Counted from the stretch's first letter, positions 1 to 8,899 are shown. The stretch is DNA of 64,000 bases from CAVSJR01 sp963728285 (GCA_963728285.1 CAVSJR010000001.1:372001-436000), one strand, 5' to 3'. Translations and numbers: made by a program. Notes: generated from the letters alone by a model not told the origin.

Positions 1-1
1 A

Positions 2-1000
2 CAGGTCCCGTCGGGATCACCTCGTACCTTCGCCCGCGAGTACCAAGAGGCGATCGATCTCGTCCGGCTCGCGGAGTCGCTCGGGTTCGACTCCGCGTGG
101 GTGAGCGAGCATCACGGCGCGTCCGACGGCTACCTCCCCTCGCTCCTCCCCCTGCTCGGCGCGTTCGCGGCGGCGACCGACAGGATCACGCTCGGAACGG
201 GCGTGATCCTCGCCCCGCTGCACGATCCGATCCGTCTCGCGGAGGACGCGGCGGTCGTCGACGACCTCTCGGGCGGGCGATTGATCCTCGGCCTCGGCAT
301 CGGATGGCGAGAGGAGGAGTTTCGGATGCTCCGAATCCCGTTCGCCGAGCGCCGCGCCCGCCTCGAGGAGTCCGTCGACGTGCTCCGGAGGGCGTGGACG
401 GGCGAGCGATTCTCCTACCACGGCGAGATCTTCGACTTCGACAGGATCCGCGTGACGCCGCCGCCCGCGCAGCCGGGTGGCCCCCCCATCTACCTCGGCG
501 GCTATGCGCCGGCCGCGGTGCGCCGAGCCGGCAGCATCGGCGACGGGTACATCACCGACGCCGCGCCCGCGGATGACGTTCGCCGTGCCCTGCTCCTCGC
601 CGAGGACGCCGCGCGCGGAAGCGGCCGGGACCCCGACGGCTTGGGGCTCGCGTTGCTCCAAAACGTCGTCGTGGGAGAGGGCGACGCATGGGCGGTCGCC
701 CGGGACGGCGTCGCGCACCAGCTCGGCGCCTACGAGGCATGGGAGGCCGGCGCGGACACCGTGGGCGAGGACTCGCTCGTCATCCCGCCACAGGACGACT
801 CGGAGCTCCGCAGGTGGACGCCGGCCGGGACGGCCGCCGACGTGGCGCTGGAGCTGCGACCCGTCGTGGAGGAGTTCGGGGACCGGGAGGAGTTCCACCT
901 GATCGTGCGGCTGCACTACCCGGGAATGGACTTCGCCACCGCATCTCGCGCCGTCGAGTCGTTCGGCGAGGAGGTCGTGCCGGCGTTGAAGGGCGGCTAG
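2..1000 (+). CDS. LLM-class (luciferase-like) flavin/F420-dependent oxidoreductase, 5'-truncated
   Basis: The open frame enters from the left edge (first full codon at 2) and gives 332 residues before the stop, so the true start lies outside the window. A GTG at 101 is inside the conserved N-terminal part and is not the start. The first visible residues, with a FARE..EAIDLVRLAESLGFDSAW stretch leading into VSEHHG, are the first beta-alpha unit of the bacterial luciferase TIM barrel. GTGVILAPLHDPIRLAEDAA and GIGWREEEF are typical of the family. Members oxidise or reduce small substrates with FMNH2 or coenzyme F420; the substrate cannot be told from sequence. F420 use is inferred from the actinobacterial setting, not shown. 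Confidence 0.85.
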   Translation, partial: QVPSGSPRTFAREYQEAIDLVRLAESLGFDSAWVSEHHGASDGYLPSLLPLLGAFAAATDRITLGTGVILAPLHDPIRLAEDAAVVDDLSGGRLILGLGIGWREEEFRMLRIPFAERRARLEESVDVLRRAWTGERFSYHGEIFDFDRIRVTPPPAQPGGPPIYLGGYAPAAVRRAGSIGDGYITDAAPADDVRRALLLAEDAARGSGRDPDGLGLALLQNVVVGEGDAWAVARDGVAHQLGAYEAWEAGADTVGEDSLVIPPQDDSELRRWTPAGTAADVALELRPVVEEFGDREEFHLIVRLHYPGMDFATASRAVESFGEEVVPALKGG

Positions 1001-1010
1001 GTTCCGCGAC

Positions 1011-1928
1011 CTATCCCGGGTGCAGCCGAACGCGGCCCGACGGGTCTCCCCGAAGCGCCCCGTCTCCGGCGACGATCAGCCCGTCGGCCGCGAGCGTCGA
1101 TACGGAGGCCGCCACGCGAGCCTCGGAGTGCCCGGTTCGGGCCGCGAGCGTGGAGACCGACATCGACCGGCCCCGCGCCGTTCGAAGGAGCCGCACGACG
1201 GAGCCCCGTACCTGGCGATCCGACCCCTCGAACGTGGCGGACCGGATCGGCGAACGCGCGGGGCGACGCCCGGCGCGCGCGAACGTGCATCGGGCGGCCA
1301 GCGGGCACGCCGGGCACCGGGGCTCGGGGCGGCAGACCTCGCGCCCGAGATCCATGAGCGCCTGATTCCAATCGCCCGGCCGCCGAGCGTGGATCCACGC
1401 CTCCGCCGCCGCCGCGATGTCGGCACGAGACGACTCATGCGCCTCGGATCCAAGCCGAGCCCGCGAGACGACGCGCGCGACGTTCGTGTCGATCGCGGGA
1501 ACGGGCACGCCATAGGCGATGGAGGCCACCGCCGAGGCCGTGTACGGCCCGACTCCGGGGAGCCTCCGAAGCGACGCAGGGTCCTTGGGCACCCTGCCCC
1601 CGTGTTCGTCGGCGATCACGCGAGCGGCCCGCGACAGCGCGACGGCCCTCCGGTTGTAGCCGAGGCCGTCCCAGGTCGTCACCACGGCCGAGCGCGGGGC
1701 GGCCGCGAGGTGGGCGACGGTCGGAAAGGTCTCCATGAAGGAGACGAACGCCGCCGCCACTCGCGGCGCCTGCGTCTGTTGCAGCATGATCTCGGAGACG
1801 AGGATCGCGTAGGGATCGCGCCTGCGACGCCAGGGGAACGCACGCCGCCGGGGCCGGAACCAGGCGAGGAGTTCATCGTTCAAGGAGGCCGGCCCGTCGG
1901 GGTCGACCTCGTGCACTCCCGCGCTCAC
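1011..1928 (-). CDS. mutY: A/G-specific adenine glycosylase MutY
   Basis: Base-excision repair enzyme that removes adenine mispaired with 8-oxoguanine. The HhH-GPD fold is clear: SEIMLQQTQ carries the catalytic Glu, LPGVGPYTA is the helix-hairpin-helix, and the Asp of PAIDTNVARV is the catalytic Asp. The Fe-S loop reads C-x5-C-x2-C-x5-C, one residue shorter in the first gap than the usual C-x6-C. The last 70 or so residues look like a small winged helix (SVSTLAARTGHSEARVAASVSTL) and no NUDIX-like domain is visible. I chose the GTG at 1928 (305 aa); an ATG at 1973 would leave only 17 bp to the divergent CBS gene. It ends 10 bp from the converging LLM gene. Confidence 0.9.
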   Translation of the reverse strand: MSAGVHEVDPDGPASLNDELLAWFRPRRRAFPWRRRRDPYAILVSEIMLQQTQAPRVAAAFVSFMETFPTVAHLAAAPRSAVVTTWDGLGYNRRAVALSRAARVIADEHGGRVPKDPASLRRLPGVGPYTASAVASIAYGVPVPAIDTNVARVVSRARLGSEAHESSRADIAAAAEAWIHARRPGDWNQALMDLGREVCRPEPRCPACPLAARCTFARAGRRPARSPIRSATFEGSDRQVRGSVVRLLRTARGRSMSVSTLAARTGHSEARVAASVSTLAADGLIVAGDGALRGDPSGRVRLHPG

Positions 1929-1990
1929 GGAGGCGGCCTTTCCCCGGAGAGGCCGCGCGGGGTACGGTTGCACGGTCGGGGAGGAATGGC

Positions 1991-2374
1991 ATGGCGAGCA
2001 TCCGGGATGTCATGAGCGATCAGATCGTGACGGTCGACCCGGCCGCCACGGTGGCCGAGGCCGCGACGGTCATGGGCTCTCGCGGGATCGGCTCCGCCCT
2101 GGTCATGCAGGGAGGACAGCTGCGCGGGATCTTCACCGAGCGCGACATCGTCCGCGCGCTGGGTGAGCACTTCGACGCAGCCGGCCATCTCGTCCTCAAC
2201 TGGATGACGGCCGACCCCGTCACCGTCGACGCATCTGCCAGCGTCCCCGAGGCGCTCGACCTGATGCTGTCGAAGGGGTTCCGTCATCTCCCGGTCATGC
2301 AAGAGGGCCGGCTCGTCGGAATGGTCTCGCTTCGCGATCTGGGGCGGCATGCCGGCACGCGGGAGGTCCCCTAG
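1991..2374 (+). CDS. Tandem CBS-domain protein
   Basis: A 127-residue protein made of two CBS motifs (about residues 1-60 and 65-122), a Bateman module that binds adenosine nucleotides. Conserved pieces are MSDQIVTVDPAATVAEAA, GIFTERDIVRAL, WMTADPVTVDASASVPEAL and RHLPVMQEGRLVGMVSLRDL. There is no fused catalytic domain, so it probably senses energy charge or acts as a stand-alone regulator; the partner is unknown. A strong ribosome binding site, GGGGAGGA at 1978-1985, sets the ATG start. It is divergent from mutY and its last bases overlap the end of the next minus-strand gene by 4 bp. Confidence 0.88.
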   Translation: MASIRDVMSDQIVTVDPAATVAEAATVMGSRGIGSALVMQGGQLRGIFTERDIVRALGEHFDAAGHLVLNWMTADPVTVDASASVPEALDLMLSKGFRHLPVMQEGRLVGMVSLRDLGRHAGTREVP

Positions 2375-2559
2375 AACCCCGGCTTCCCTCGGTCCGGGAG
2401 GTCGGCCGAGGCCTCCTTGAGGGCGCCCCACACCTGGCGAAACACCTCCGCGGCGTAGGCCGGCGGCTGGCTGCCCTCGCCGCCCATGGTTCCGCGTACG
2501 GCCGCCGCCGTGATGTCGACGGCCTTCTCGAACACCGCCCAGTCCATCTCCCGAGTCAC
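2371..2559 (-). CDS. Small conserved-looking hypothetical protein (62 aa)
   Basis: No family recognised. The start is a GTG preceded by GGGAGG with a 5-base spacer (complement of 2565-2570), a better start than any upstream ATG. The product is short, soluble and probably helical, beginning VTREMDWAVFEKAVDITAAA, with a central Gly/Pro-rich patch (GTMGGEGSQPPAYAAEVF) and a charged tail. Its stop overlaps the tail of the CBS gene by 4 bp in convergent orientation, and the acyl-CoA dehydrogenase gene lies 81 bp downstream on the same strand. Confidence 0.6.
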   Translation of the reverse strand: MTREMDWAVFEKAVDITAAAVRGTMGGEGSQPPAYAAEVFRQVWGALKEASADLPDRGKPGF

Positions 2560-2640
2560 TCGAACCTCCCTACGGATTGCCGGATGCGACCTCAATCGAG
2601 CGATCCACAGGCTAGCCGAAGAATCGGCGGGCACGACCGG

Positions 2641-3810
2641 TCAGTCGAAGGCCCGCAGCCCGGTCAGCGCGGCGCCGATCACGAGCATGTGGACCTCCTC
2701 GGTTCCCTCATAGGTGATGACGGACTCGAGGTTGGCCATGTGCCGCATCACCGGATAGTCGGCGGTGACGCCGTTGCCGCCGAGGATCGTTCGCGCCTCC
2801 CGCGCCACATCGAGGGCAGCCCGGGCGTTGTTGAGCTTGCCCATGCTGATCTGCTCCGCCCGAGCCCGTCCCTCGTCCTTCATGCGGCCCAGATGCACGG
2901 CGAGGAGGGCGCCGGTGTTGAGCCGGAGCGCCATCTCGGCGAGCTTTCGCTGCGTGAGCTGGAACCCGCCGATCGGCTTGCCGAACTGCACGCGGTTCTT
3001 CGCGTGATCGAGGGCGCTCTCGAAGCACGCGCGCCCCGCTCCCAGGGCGCCCCAGACGATCCCGTATCGCGCCTCGTTCAGGCACGTCAACGGGCCTCGG
3101 AGCCCCGTGACCTCCGGCAGCACCGCCCCCTCGGGCAGGCGGGCGTCCTCCAGCGTGAGCTCGCTTCGGGCCGCCGCGCGCAGCGAGTACGACCGGTCGA
3201 TCGAGGAGAATGCGAGGCCGGGGGTGTCGGCCGGCACGACGAAGCCCCTGATGCCCTCCTCCGTCTTGGCCCAGATGATCGCCACGTCCGAGACGAGTCC
3301 GTTCGTGTTCCACCGTTTCCTGCCGTTCAGGACCCAGTCCCCTCGCTCGCGCCGAGCGAACGCGGTCATGCTGCCCGGGTCGCTGCCCGACTCGGGCTCG
3401 GTGAGCGCATAGCATCCGATCGCCTCGCCGCTCGCAAGCCGCGGCAGCCACTCCTCCTTCTGCTCCTCGCTGCCGAACCGGCGGATCGCGAACATCACGA
3501 GCGACCCCTGAACCGACATGAAGCTGCGAAGCCCCGAATCACCCGCCTCGATCTCGAGGCAGGCGAGGCCGTAGTCGACCTCCGAACCCCCCGGGCACCC
3601 GTACCCCTCGAGGCCCATCCCGAGGAGACCGAGCTTGCCGAACTCGGGTGCGAGCTCGCTGGGAAAGACGCCCCGCTCGAACCAGTCCTCGATCTCGGGA
3701 AGGATCTGCTGGCGGACGAAACCGCGAACGCGATCGCGAAGCGCGATCTCCTCGGCGGACAGGAGCGCCTCGATCTCCAGGAAGTCGAGCGCGTCGAGCG
3801 GCTGCGGCAT
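2641..3810 (-). CDS. Acyl-CoA dehydrogenase, glutaryl-CoA dehydrogenase-like
   Basis: A 389-residue FAD flavoenzyme that would oxidise an acyl-CoA at the alpha-beta carbons; glutaryl-CoA dehydrogenases also decarboxylate to crotonyl-CoA. The full domain order is present. YALTEPESGSDPGSM and WNTNGLVSDVAIIWAK lie in the middle beta domain, and RVQFGKPIGGFQ and ILGGNGVTADYPVMRH in the C-terminal helices. The catalytic Glu is in VITYEGTEEVH. The SGLRSFMSVQGSLVM segment resembles the glutaryl-CoA enzyme, whose Arg there binds the substrate carboxylate. GCDH is therefore favoured over a generic acyl-CoA dehydrogenase, but the substrate is an inference. A TAGGCT box 8 bases before the ATG suggests a very short leader. 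Confidence 0.85.
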   Translation of the reverse strand: MPQPLDALDFLEIEALLSAEEIALRDRVRGFVRQQILPEIEDWFERGVFPSELAPEFGKLGLLGMGLEGYGCPGGSEVDYGLACLEIEAGDSGLRSFMSVQGSLVMFAIRRFGSEEQKEEWLPRLASGEAIGCYALTEPESGSDPGSMTAFARRERGDWVLNGRKRWNTNGLVSDVAIIWAKTEEGIRGFVVPADTPGLAFSSIDRSYSLRAAARSELTLEDARLPEGAVLPEVTGLRGPLTCLNEARYGIVWGALGAGRACFESALDHAKNRVQFGKPIGGFQLTQRKLAEMALRLNTGALLAVHLGRMKDEGRARAEQISMGKLNNARAALDVAREARTILGGNGVTADYPVMRHMANLESVITYEGTEEVHMLVIGAALTGLRAFD

Positions 3811-3934
3811 CGCCGCATAGCCTATCGCTCATGTTTCGGGCGGTTTCCCGCCCGGAGGTGTCGATCCGGTCCGCGGCCGTTCGTGGATAGGGTGGCGGCG
3901 ACCACCGGAGCCGCCGGGAGGAAAGGGGAGCCGC

Positions 3935-4297
3935 ATGCGGTACATGCTGCTGATCTACGGTGACGACATGGCGTCGGCGAATGCCTCGCCCGAGGAGCGC
4001 AAGGAGGGCTACGACGCCTACGACAAGTACACGAAGTGGCTCGCGGAGAAGGGCTGGATGCAGGCGGGCGACCCGCTGGCCTCGACGGATCAGGCGACGA
4101 CCGTCCGCGTACGGGGCGAGGAGACGCTGACGACCGACGGCCCCTTCGCCGAGACGAAGGAGCAGCTCGGCGGGTACTACATCGTGGAATGCGAGGACCT
4201 CGACCAGGCGATCGAGGCGGCCGCCGAGTGCCCGGGCGCCCGGCACGGCTCGATGGAGGTCCGGCCGATCGTGGCCCTGGAGACGCCACCGGCCTGA
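3935..4297 (+). CDS. YCII-related (DGPF) domain protein, partner of the ECF42 sigma factor
   Basis: A 120-residue YCII/DGPF protein. MRYMLLIYGDD opens the ferredoxin-like fold, and TTDGPFAETKEQLGGYYIVE holds the DGPF signature that names the family. YCII domains have a conserved His/Asp pair in some enzymes, but the DGPF branch has no established reaction. Genes of this branch are typically next to ECF42-type sigma factors, as here, where the stop at 4295-4297 precedes the sigma start by about 30 bp. A GGAGG-rich ribosome binding site (GGAGGAAAGGGG) lies before the ATG. Confidence 0.88.
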   Translation: MRYMLLIYGDDMASANASPEERKEGYDAYDKYTKWLAEKGWMQAGDPLASTDQATTVRVRGEETLTTDGPFAETKEQLGGYYIVECEDLDQAIEAAAECPGARHGSMEVRPIVALETPPA

Positions 4298-4317
4298 TCG
4301 GGGCGACGGCGATCATC

Positions 4318-4324
4318 GGGGAGG
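4318..4324 (+). promoter_or_regulatory. Ribosome binding site deciding the sigma factor start
   Basis: GGGGAGG, a near-perfect anti-Shine-Dalgarno match, sits five bases before ACG at 4330. No ATG, GTG or TTG occurs in frame between the upstream gene's body and the first conserved sigma residues, so this site argues for starting at the ACG or at an ATG miscalled as ACG. Confidence 0.65.
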
Positions 4325-4329
4325 CGCAG

Positions 4330-5583
4330 ACGAACGCGGCCGATGAGACGCGGGGAACGATCGACCGCCTGTTCCGGGAGGAGACGGGGCGGGCGGTCGC
4401 CACGCTCATCCGGGTAACCGGGGACTTCGATCTGGCCGAGGAGTCCGTGCAGGAGGCGTTCGCCACCGCATTGGAGCGCTGGCCCACCGCGGGTGTGCCC
4501 CCCAATCCGGGAGCGTGGATCACGGCGACCGCGCGCAATCGAGCGATCGACCGCCTTCGCCGCGATCACACGCTCGCTCGGAAGACGGAGGCGCTGCGCA
4601 GGATCGCGGAGCTGGAAGCGCTCGGAGGAGACGAGAGCGACATGAACGCCATCCCGGACGACCGCCTGCGGCTCATCTTCACGTGCTGCCACCCGGCGCT
4701 CGCTCCGGAGGCGCGGGTGGCGCTGACGCTCCGCACGCTCGGCGGGCTCACGACCTCGGAGATCGCCCGGGCCTTCCTGACGAGCGAACCGGCGATGGCT
4801 CAGCGCCTGGTCCGGGCCAAGCGCAAGATCGCCGGCGCCCGCATCCCCTACCGCGTGCCGCCGCCCGAGTTGCTCGGCGAGCGCCTCCCCGGCGTGCTGG
4901 CCGTGCTCTACCTGATCTTCAACGAGGGATACGAGCCCACCGAGGGGCCGCTGCCTCGCGCGGAGCTCTGCGAGGAGGCGATCCGGCTCGCTCGAGTCGT
5001 GCAGGCGTTGATGCCCGACGAGCCGGAGGTGATCGGCCTGCTCGCGCTGATGCTGCTGCAGCACTCGCGGCGCGACGCCCGCGCCGGGCGGGGCGGCGAG
5101 CTCATCCTGCTGGAGGAGCAGGATCGGGCGCTCTGGGACCACGACGCGATCGACGAGGCAACCGGCCTGCTCGACCGGGCGATCGGGATGCGTGCTCCGG
5201 GCCCGTATCAGATCCAAGCGGCGATCGCGTCGATTCACGCGCGTGCGCCTCGCCCGGAGGACACCGACTGGCCGCAGATCGTCTCCCTGTACGGGGCGCT
5301 CCTGCGAACGTCGCCATCGCCGGTCATCGAGCTGAATCGGGCTGCGGCCGTCTCGATGGCGGACGGCCCCGCCGCCGCCCTGTCGCTCGTGGAACGGCTC
5401 CGCCGATCGGGAACCCTCGACCGCTATCACCTGCTCCACGCCACCGAGGCGGACCTCCTTCGCCGGCTCGAGCGGCGGGAGGAAGCGGCGGCGGCGTACG
5501 CGCGGGCGCTCGCGCTTGCGACGAACGGCCAGGAGCGCAGGTTCCTCCGTCGGCGGCTCGAGGAGACGCGGAGGGAAGGGTGA
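4330..5583 (+). CDS. ECF42-group RNA polymerase sigma factor with C-terminal helical-repeat domain
   Basis: About 417 residues. Region 2 (FREETGRAVATLIRVTGDFDLAEE, then EAFATALERW and RNRAIDRLRRD) binds core RNA polymerase and the -10 element. Region 4 (LTLRTLGGLTTSEIARAF, AQRLVRAKRKI) binds the -35 element. The long C-terminal part (LIFNEGYEPTEG, ALLRTSPSPVIELNRAAAVS, final TPR-like helices) is diagnostic of ECF42. These factors have no dedicated anti-sigma and are thought to be controlled through the C-terminal extension, with a DGPF protein as partner or target. The upstream gene is such a DGPF protein. The start is unusual: the best one is ACG at 4330 after a perfect ribosome binding site, while a CTG at 4294 overlaps the upstream stop. 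Confidence 0.88.
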   Translation, partial: TNAADETRGTIDRLFREETGRAVATLIRVTGDFDLAEESVQEAFATALERWPTAGVPPNPGAWITATARNRAIDRLRRDHTLARKTEALRRIAELEALGGDESDMNAIPDDRLRLIFTCCHPALAPEARVALTLRTLGGLTTSEIARAFLTSEPAMAQRLVRAKRKIAGARIPYRVPPPELLGERLPGVLAVLYLIFNEGYEPTEGPLPRAELCEEAIRLARVVQALMPDEPEVIGLLALMLLQHSRRDARAGRGGELILLEEQDRALWDHDAIDEATGLLDRAIGMRAPGPYQIQAAIASIHARAPRPEDTDWPQIVSLYGALLRTSPSPVIELNRAAAVSMADGPAAALSLVERLRRSGTLDRYHLLHATEADLLRRLERREEAAAAYARALALATNGQERRFLRRRLEETRREG

Positions 5584-5634
5584 TCCACGCGCCGCGCGTG
5601 CGCCACATCTCGGCTTCCGCATCGGCCCCGACGG

Positions 5635-5657
5635 CCGGCGGGGTCGCGACCCGCCGG
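5635..5657. terminator. Palindromic hairpin between convergent genes
   Basis: CCGGCGGG pairs perfectly with CCCGCCGG over a 7-base loop (5635-5642 with 5650-5657). It lies between the stop of the sigma gene (+) and the stop of trpB2 (-), so it could end transcription from both sides. It has no T-run, so factor-independent termination is not certain. Confidence 0.5.
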
Positions 5658-5658
5658 A

Positions 5659-7042
5659 TCAGACCTGGATCGGCACGTCCGGGAGGTTCGCCAGCGCCGC
5701 TTCCTCGTCCGCCGGGTTGAATTCCACCTCCGGCAGCCGGCCGTTGAGGTAGTCGTCGTAGGCCTGCATATCGAAATGCCCGTGCCCGCACAGATTGAAC
5801 AGGATGACCTTCGGCTGCCCCGCCTCGCGAGCCGCGATCGCCTCGTCGATCGCACCGCGTATCGCGTGCGCCGGCTCGGGAGCCGGCACGATGCCCTGGG
5901 TCTTCGCGAACAGGACGGCCGCTTGGAAGATCGAGTTCTGCGTGTAGGCCTGCGCCTCCATGTACCCGTCGCGCACGAGCAGCGAGAGCGACGGGGCGTC
6001 GCCGTGATAGCGCAGTCCGCCCGCGTGCACGGGCGCCGGCACGAAGTCGTGGCCGAGCGTGAACATCGGGACGATGGGCGCCATCTGAGCCGTGTCGCCG
6101 AAGTCGTAGGCGAACCTGCCCTTCGTCAGCGTTGGGCAGGCGGCCGGCTCCGCCGCGAGGAACCTGACGTCCGGCTTGTCGCCCCGCAGCTTCTCCGCCA
6201 TGAACGGGTAGGAGATGCCCGCGAAGTTCGAGCCTCCGCCCACGCAACCGATGAGGACATCCGGTTCCTCGCCGGCCAGCTCCATCTGCTTCTGCGCCTC
6301 CAGCCCAATGACGGTCTGATGCAACAGGACGTGGCCGAGGACGCTGCCGAGCGCATAGTTGGCGTCCTCGTGCGTCGCGGCATCCTCCACGGCCTCGCTG
6401 ATGGCGATGCCGAGGGAGCCCGTCGAGTCGGGAACGTCCTCGAGGATGCGGCGGCCCGCGTTCGTCGATTGGCTCGGCGACGCCAGCACCTTCGCGCCGA
6501 AGGTCTCCATGAAGACCCGCCGGTAGGGCTTCTGATCGTAGGAGGCCCTGACCATGTACACGGTGCACTCCAGGTCGAAGAAGCTGCACGCCATGGCGAT
6601 CGCCGACCCCCACTGCCCCGCGCCCGTCTCGGTGGCGATCCGGCGAATGCCCGCCTCCTTGTTGAAATATGCCTGCGGGACCGCGGTGTTGGGCTTGTGC
6701 GACCCCGCCGGCGAGACGCCCTCATACTTGAAGTAGATGTGGGCCGGGGTCTCGAGGGCCTGCTCCAACCGTGTCGCGCGATACAGCGGGGTCGGCCTCC
6801 AAAGCCTGTAGATGTCCAGGACCGGGCCGGGGATATCGATCCACTGCTCGCCCGAGACCTCCTGGCCGATGAGCGACGGCGGAAACAACGGGGCGAGGTC
6901 ATCCGGACCCACGGGCTCCTTCGTCATGGGATTGAGCGGAGGCAGCGGCTGCGATCCTCTGCGCGAGGTCGGGCATGATGTTGAACCACGCCGTCGGCAG
7001 GTCGTTCGCGTCGAGGTTGAAGACCGTCCGCTCGTCGCCCAT
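5659..7042 (-). CDS. trpB2: Tryptophan synthase beta chain 2 (TrpB2 type), frame broken near 6956
   Basis: PLP enzyme that joins indole and serine to give tryptophan. The TrpB2 branch is longer than TrpB1 and often lacks a partner TrpA. KYEGVSPAGSHKPNTA carries the PLP lysine, CVGGGSNFAG binds the PLP phosphate, and ETGAGQWGSA is the TrpB catalytic loop. The N-terminus (MGDERTVF..DLPTAWFNIMPDLAQ), starting at the ATG at 7042 after an AAGGAGGG site, is in one frame. The rest from LPPLNPMTKEPVGPDDL onwards is in the next frame. One extra C around 6956-6957 would explain it; removing it gives 460 residues, normal for TrpB2. If the break is real, an internal ATG at 6927 would give a 422-residue product lacking the usual N-terminus. 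No trpA is nearby. Confidence 0.88.
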
Positions 7043-7175
7043 GACGTCGCCCTCCTTGCCGTGGGCGCCGAGCCTACCGGCTCCCTCCCAGGCCCGCCAC
7101 CCGGTTCCGGGCTCCGCGCCGAGTCCCTCCGCTCCGGCTACAGGTTCGTCGCCTCGCGGCACGATGTTGGGGAAC

Positions 7176-8131
7176 ATGACGACACGCTCGAGCGAACGGG
7201 TCCGCGAAGGCTCACGGGAACCATCGGGCGGCGAGGCGGTGCCCCGAGCGAGCCGCGCTCCTGGGCCCTCGAGGAGGGCGAGGAGATCGTCCCCGGCCGG
7301 TTCGCGCTGGAGGAGCTCGGAGGCGGCGACCAGTATCAGGCCTATCTCGCGTGGGACGAGCGCCTGGCGTCGCTCGTCGTCGCGAAGCTCGTCCGCCCGC
7401 ACCTGGTCGAGGACGAACTCGTCTTGAGGAGGCTCGCGCGGGAGGCGCGCCTGCTCCGGCGCCTCGCTCACCCGGTCGTCGTTCGCGGCTTCGGCGCGGT
7501 GCTGGACGGGCCACGACCACATGTGGTGATGGAACATCTCGAGGGGCCGACGCTGTCGTCGACGATCCGCCGGTTCGGACCGCTGTCGGTCGACCAGCTC
7601 ATCCCACTGGCCTTTCAGCTCGCGAGCGCGCTCTGGTACCTACGCAACGTCGAGGTCGTTCACCTGGACGTGAAGCCGGGGAACATCATCCTCGGCGTTC
7701 CGCCGCGACTCGTGGACCTGAGCGTGGCGAGATCCTTCAGACGCGCGAGGGGCATCACCGGCCCCATCGGGACCGATGCCTACATGGCGCCGGAGCAGTG
7801 CGACCCAACCCTCGGGGTCATCTCATCGCCCGCCGACGTGTGGGGACTCGGGGCGACGCTTCATCACGCGATCTCGGGAGAGGTCCCGTTTGAGCGGGGC
7901 GATGAGGGGGACGACGATGATCCGGACGCCCGGTTCCCGCAGCTCCACGACTTTCCACGCCCCCTGCCGGCGTCGTGCCCGACGGAGCTCGAGACGCTCG
8001 TCCTCGACACCCTCGAGCCCGACCCGAACGCCCGGCCGGCGCCCGCGGATATCAGCGGCGCGCTGGAGCCACTGCTCGGGCGCCTTCGATACGACAAGAT
8101 CCTGGGGCGAAGCCGCCCCAGGATCCTGTAG
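7176..8131 (+). CDS. Atypical serine/threonine protein kinase, frame broken near 7267
   Basis: An eukaryote-like kinase domain of about 290 residues with no membrane segment or extracellular domain. Visible landmarks are FALEELGGGDQYQAY (a degenerate glycine loop), SLVVAKLV (ATP-binding Lys), VVHLDVKPGNIIL (catalytic loop with HLD instead of HRD), LVDLSVARS (DLS in place of DFG), GTDAYMAPEQ (activation-segment end) and SPADVWGLGATLHHAI. All key Asp and Lys residues remain, so activity is possible. No ATG, GTG or TTG exists in the kinase frame upstream. The ATG at 7176 joins it if one C is missing from the CCC at 7266-7268, giving about 318 residues. It is divergent from trpB2. Confidence 0.75.
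8098..8125. terminator. Perfect 12-bp stem-loop spanning the kinase stop region
   Basis: GATCCTGGGGCG at 8098-8109 pairs exactly with CGCCCCAGGATC at 8114-8125 around an AAGC loop. It encodes the last residues of the kinase and lies just beyond the proposed end of the low-complexity gene on the other strand, so it probably works as a two-way terminator. There is no T-run. Confidence 0.6.
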
Positions 8132-8161
8132 CCCCGAACCGGTCGGTCGGCCGCGAGCCGA

Positions 8162-8877
8162 TCAGTCCTCCAGTTCGTCTGCCAGTTCGTCTGCCAATCT
8201 CCCGGATTGGTCTGCGGTTCGGGGGCCGTGTTGGCGCCGTCGTCCCCGTTGCACGTCGGCCGCGTCCCCGCGCCGGTTCCACCCGCCGTGGGGTTCGTCA
8301 CCCCGCCGGTCGTGGCGGCGGTCGCGGCGGTCGTGTCCTTCGTTCCGCCGGTCACCGCGGTGGTCCCGCCGCCCGTCGTGCGGCCCGTCGCCTTCGTGCC
8401 GTCGCCGCCGTTCCCCCCGCCGACGTGCGTCCCGCCGGGCTTCGTGTTGACGCCCGTCTTTCCTCCCGCGGTCCGATGCGTGGTCCCGCCCTTCGTACCG
8501 CCACGGTGTCCGCCGGTGTGCTTGCCCTTGCCGCCGTGACGGCCGTTCCCACCGTGCTTGTGATGCTTGCCGCCTCGGTGGTCGTGGTCGTGGCCGCGCC
8601 GGCGGTCCATCGCGGCCCCATCCTTGTCCCCGCCGTGATCGTCGCGCAGCACGAGGACGTCGGACTCGTTGCCCTGTTCGTCGTGCTTGCGCACCGCCAC
8701 GTCTCGCTCACCGCGTGAGGCCGCGCGAGGGGAGGCGAACGACGGCGCGGTTCGCACCAGGCCGATCCCGAGGGCGACGAGCAACGCGGCGATGAAGACG
8801 AAGAGGGATGTGCCGCGACGCCGGTCGATTCCCTGGTCCGCGAGCTCCCGAGCCACTCGCGCAGAGCGATGATCCAT
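8162..8877 (-). CDS. Exported low-complexity Gly/Thr/His/Lys-rich protein, frame broken near 8216
   Basis: No family recognised. The ATG follows AGGAGGT with a 5-base spacer. Residues 1-25 are basic (HRSARVARELADQGIDRRR), followed by one membrane segment (LFVFIAALLVALGIGLV), so the chain is anchored or secreted. After a short charged stretch (VRKHDEQGNESDVLVLRDDH) come His/Gly/Lys-rich runs (DHDHRGGKHHKHGGNG) and then Thr/Gly-rich repeats (TGGGTTAVTGGTKDTTA). In the initial frame the ORF would run on antisense through the kinase gene to 7864. Adding one base at 8216-8217 instead gives a short acidic end with a tandem LADELADELED and a stop at 8162-8164, which is more natural. The composition suggests a flexible cell-surface or metal-binding role, but this is a guess. 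Confidence 0.6.
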
Positions 8878-8899
8878 GTGTGACCTCCTGCCTAGCCCC

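Noticed and set aside
8165..8715. CRISPR-like or tandem repeat array
   Set aside because: The repetition is from Gly/Thr/His/Lys-rich codons of a coding sequence; there are no constant repeats with unique spacers.
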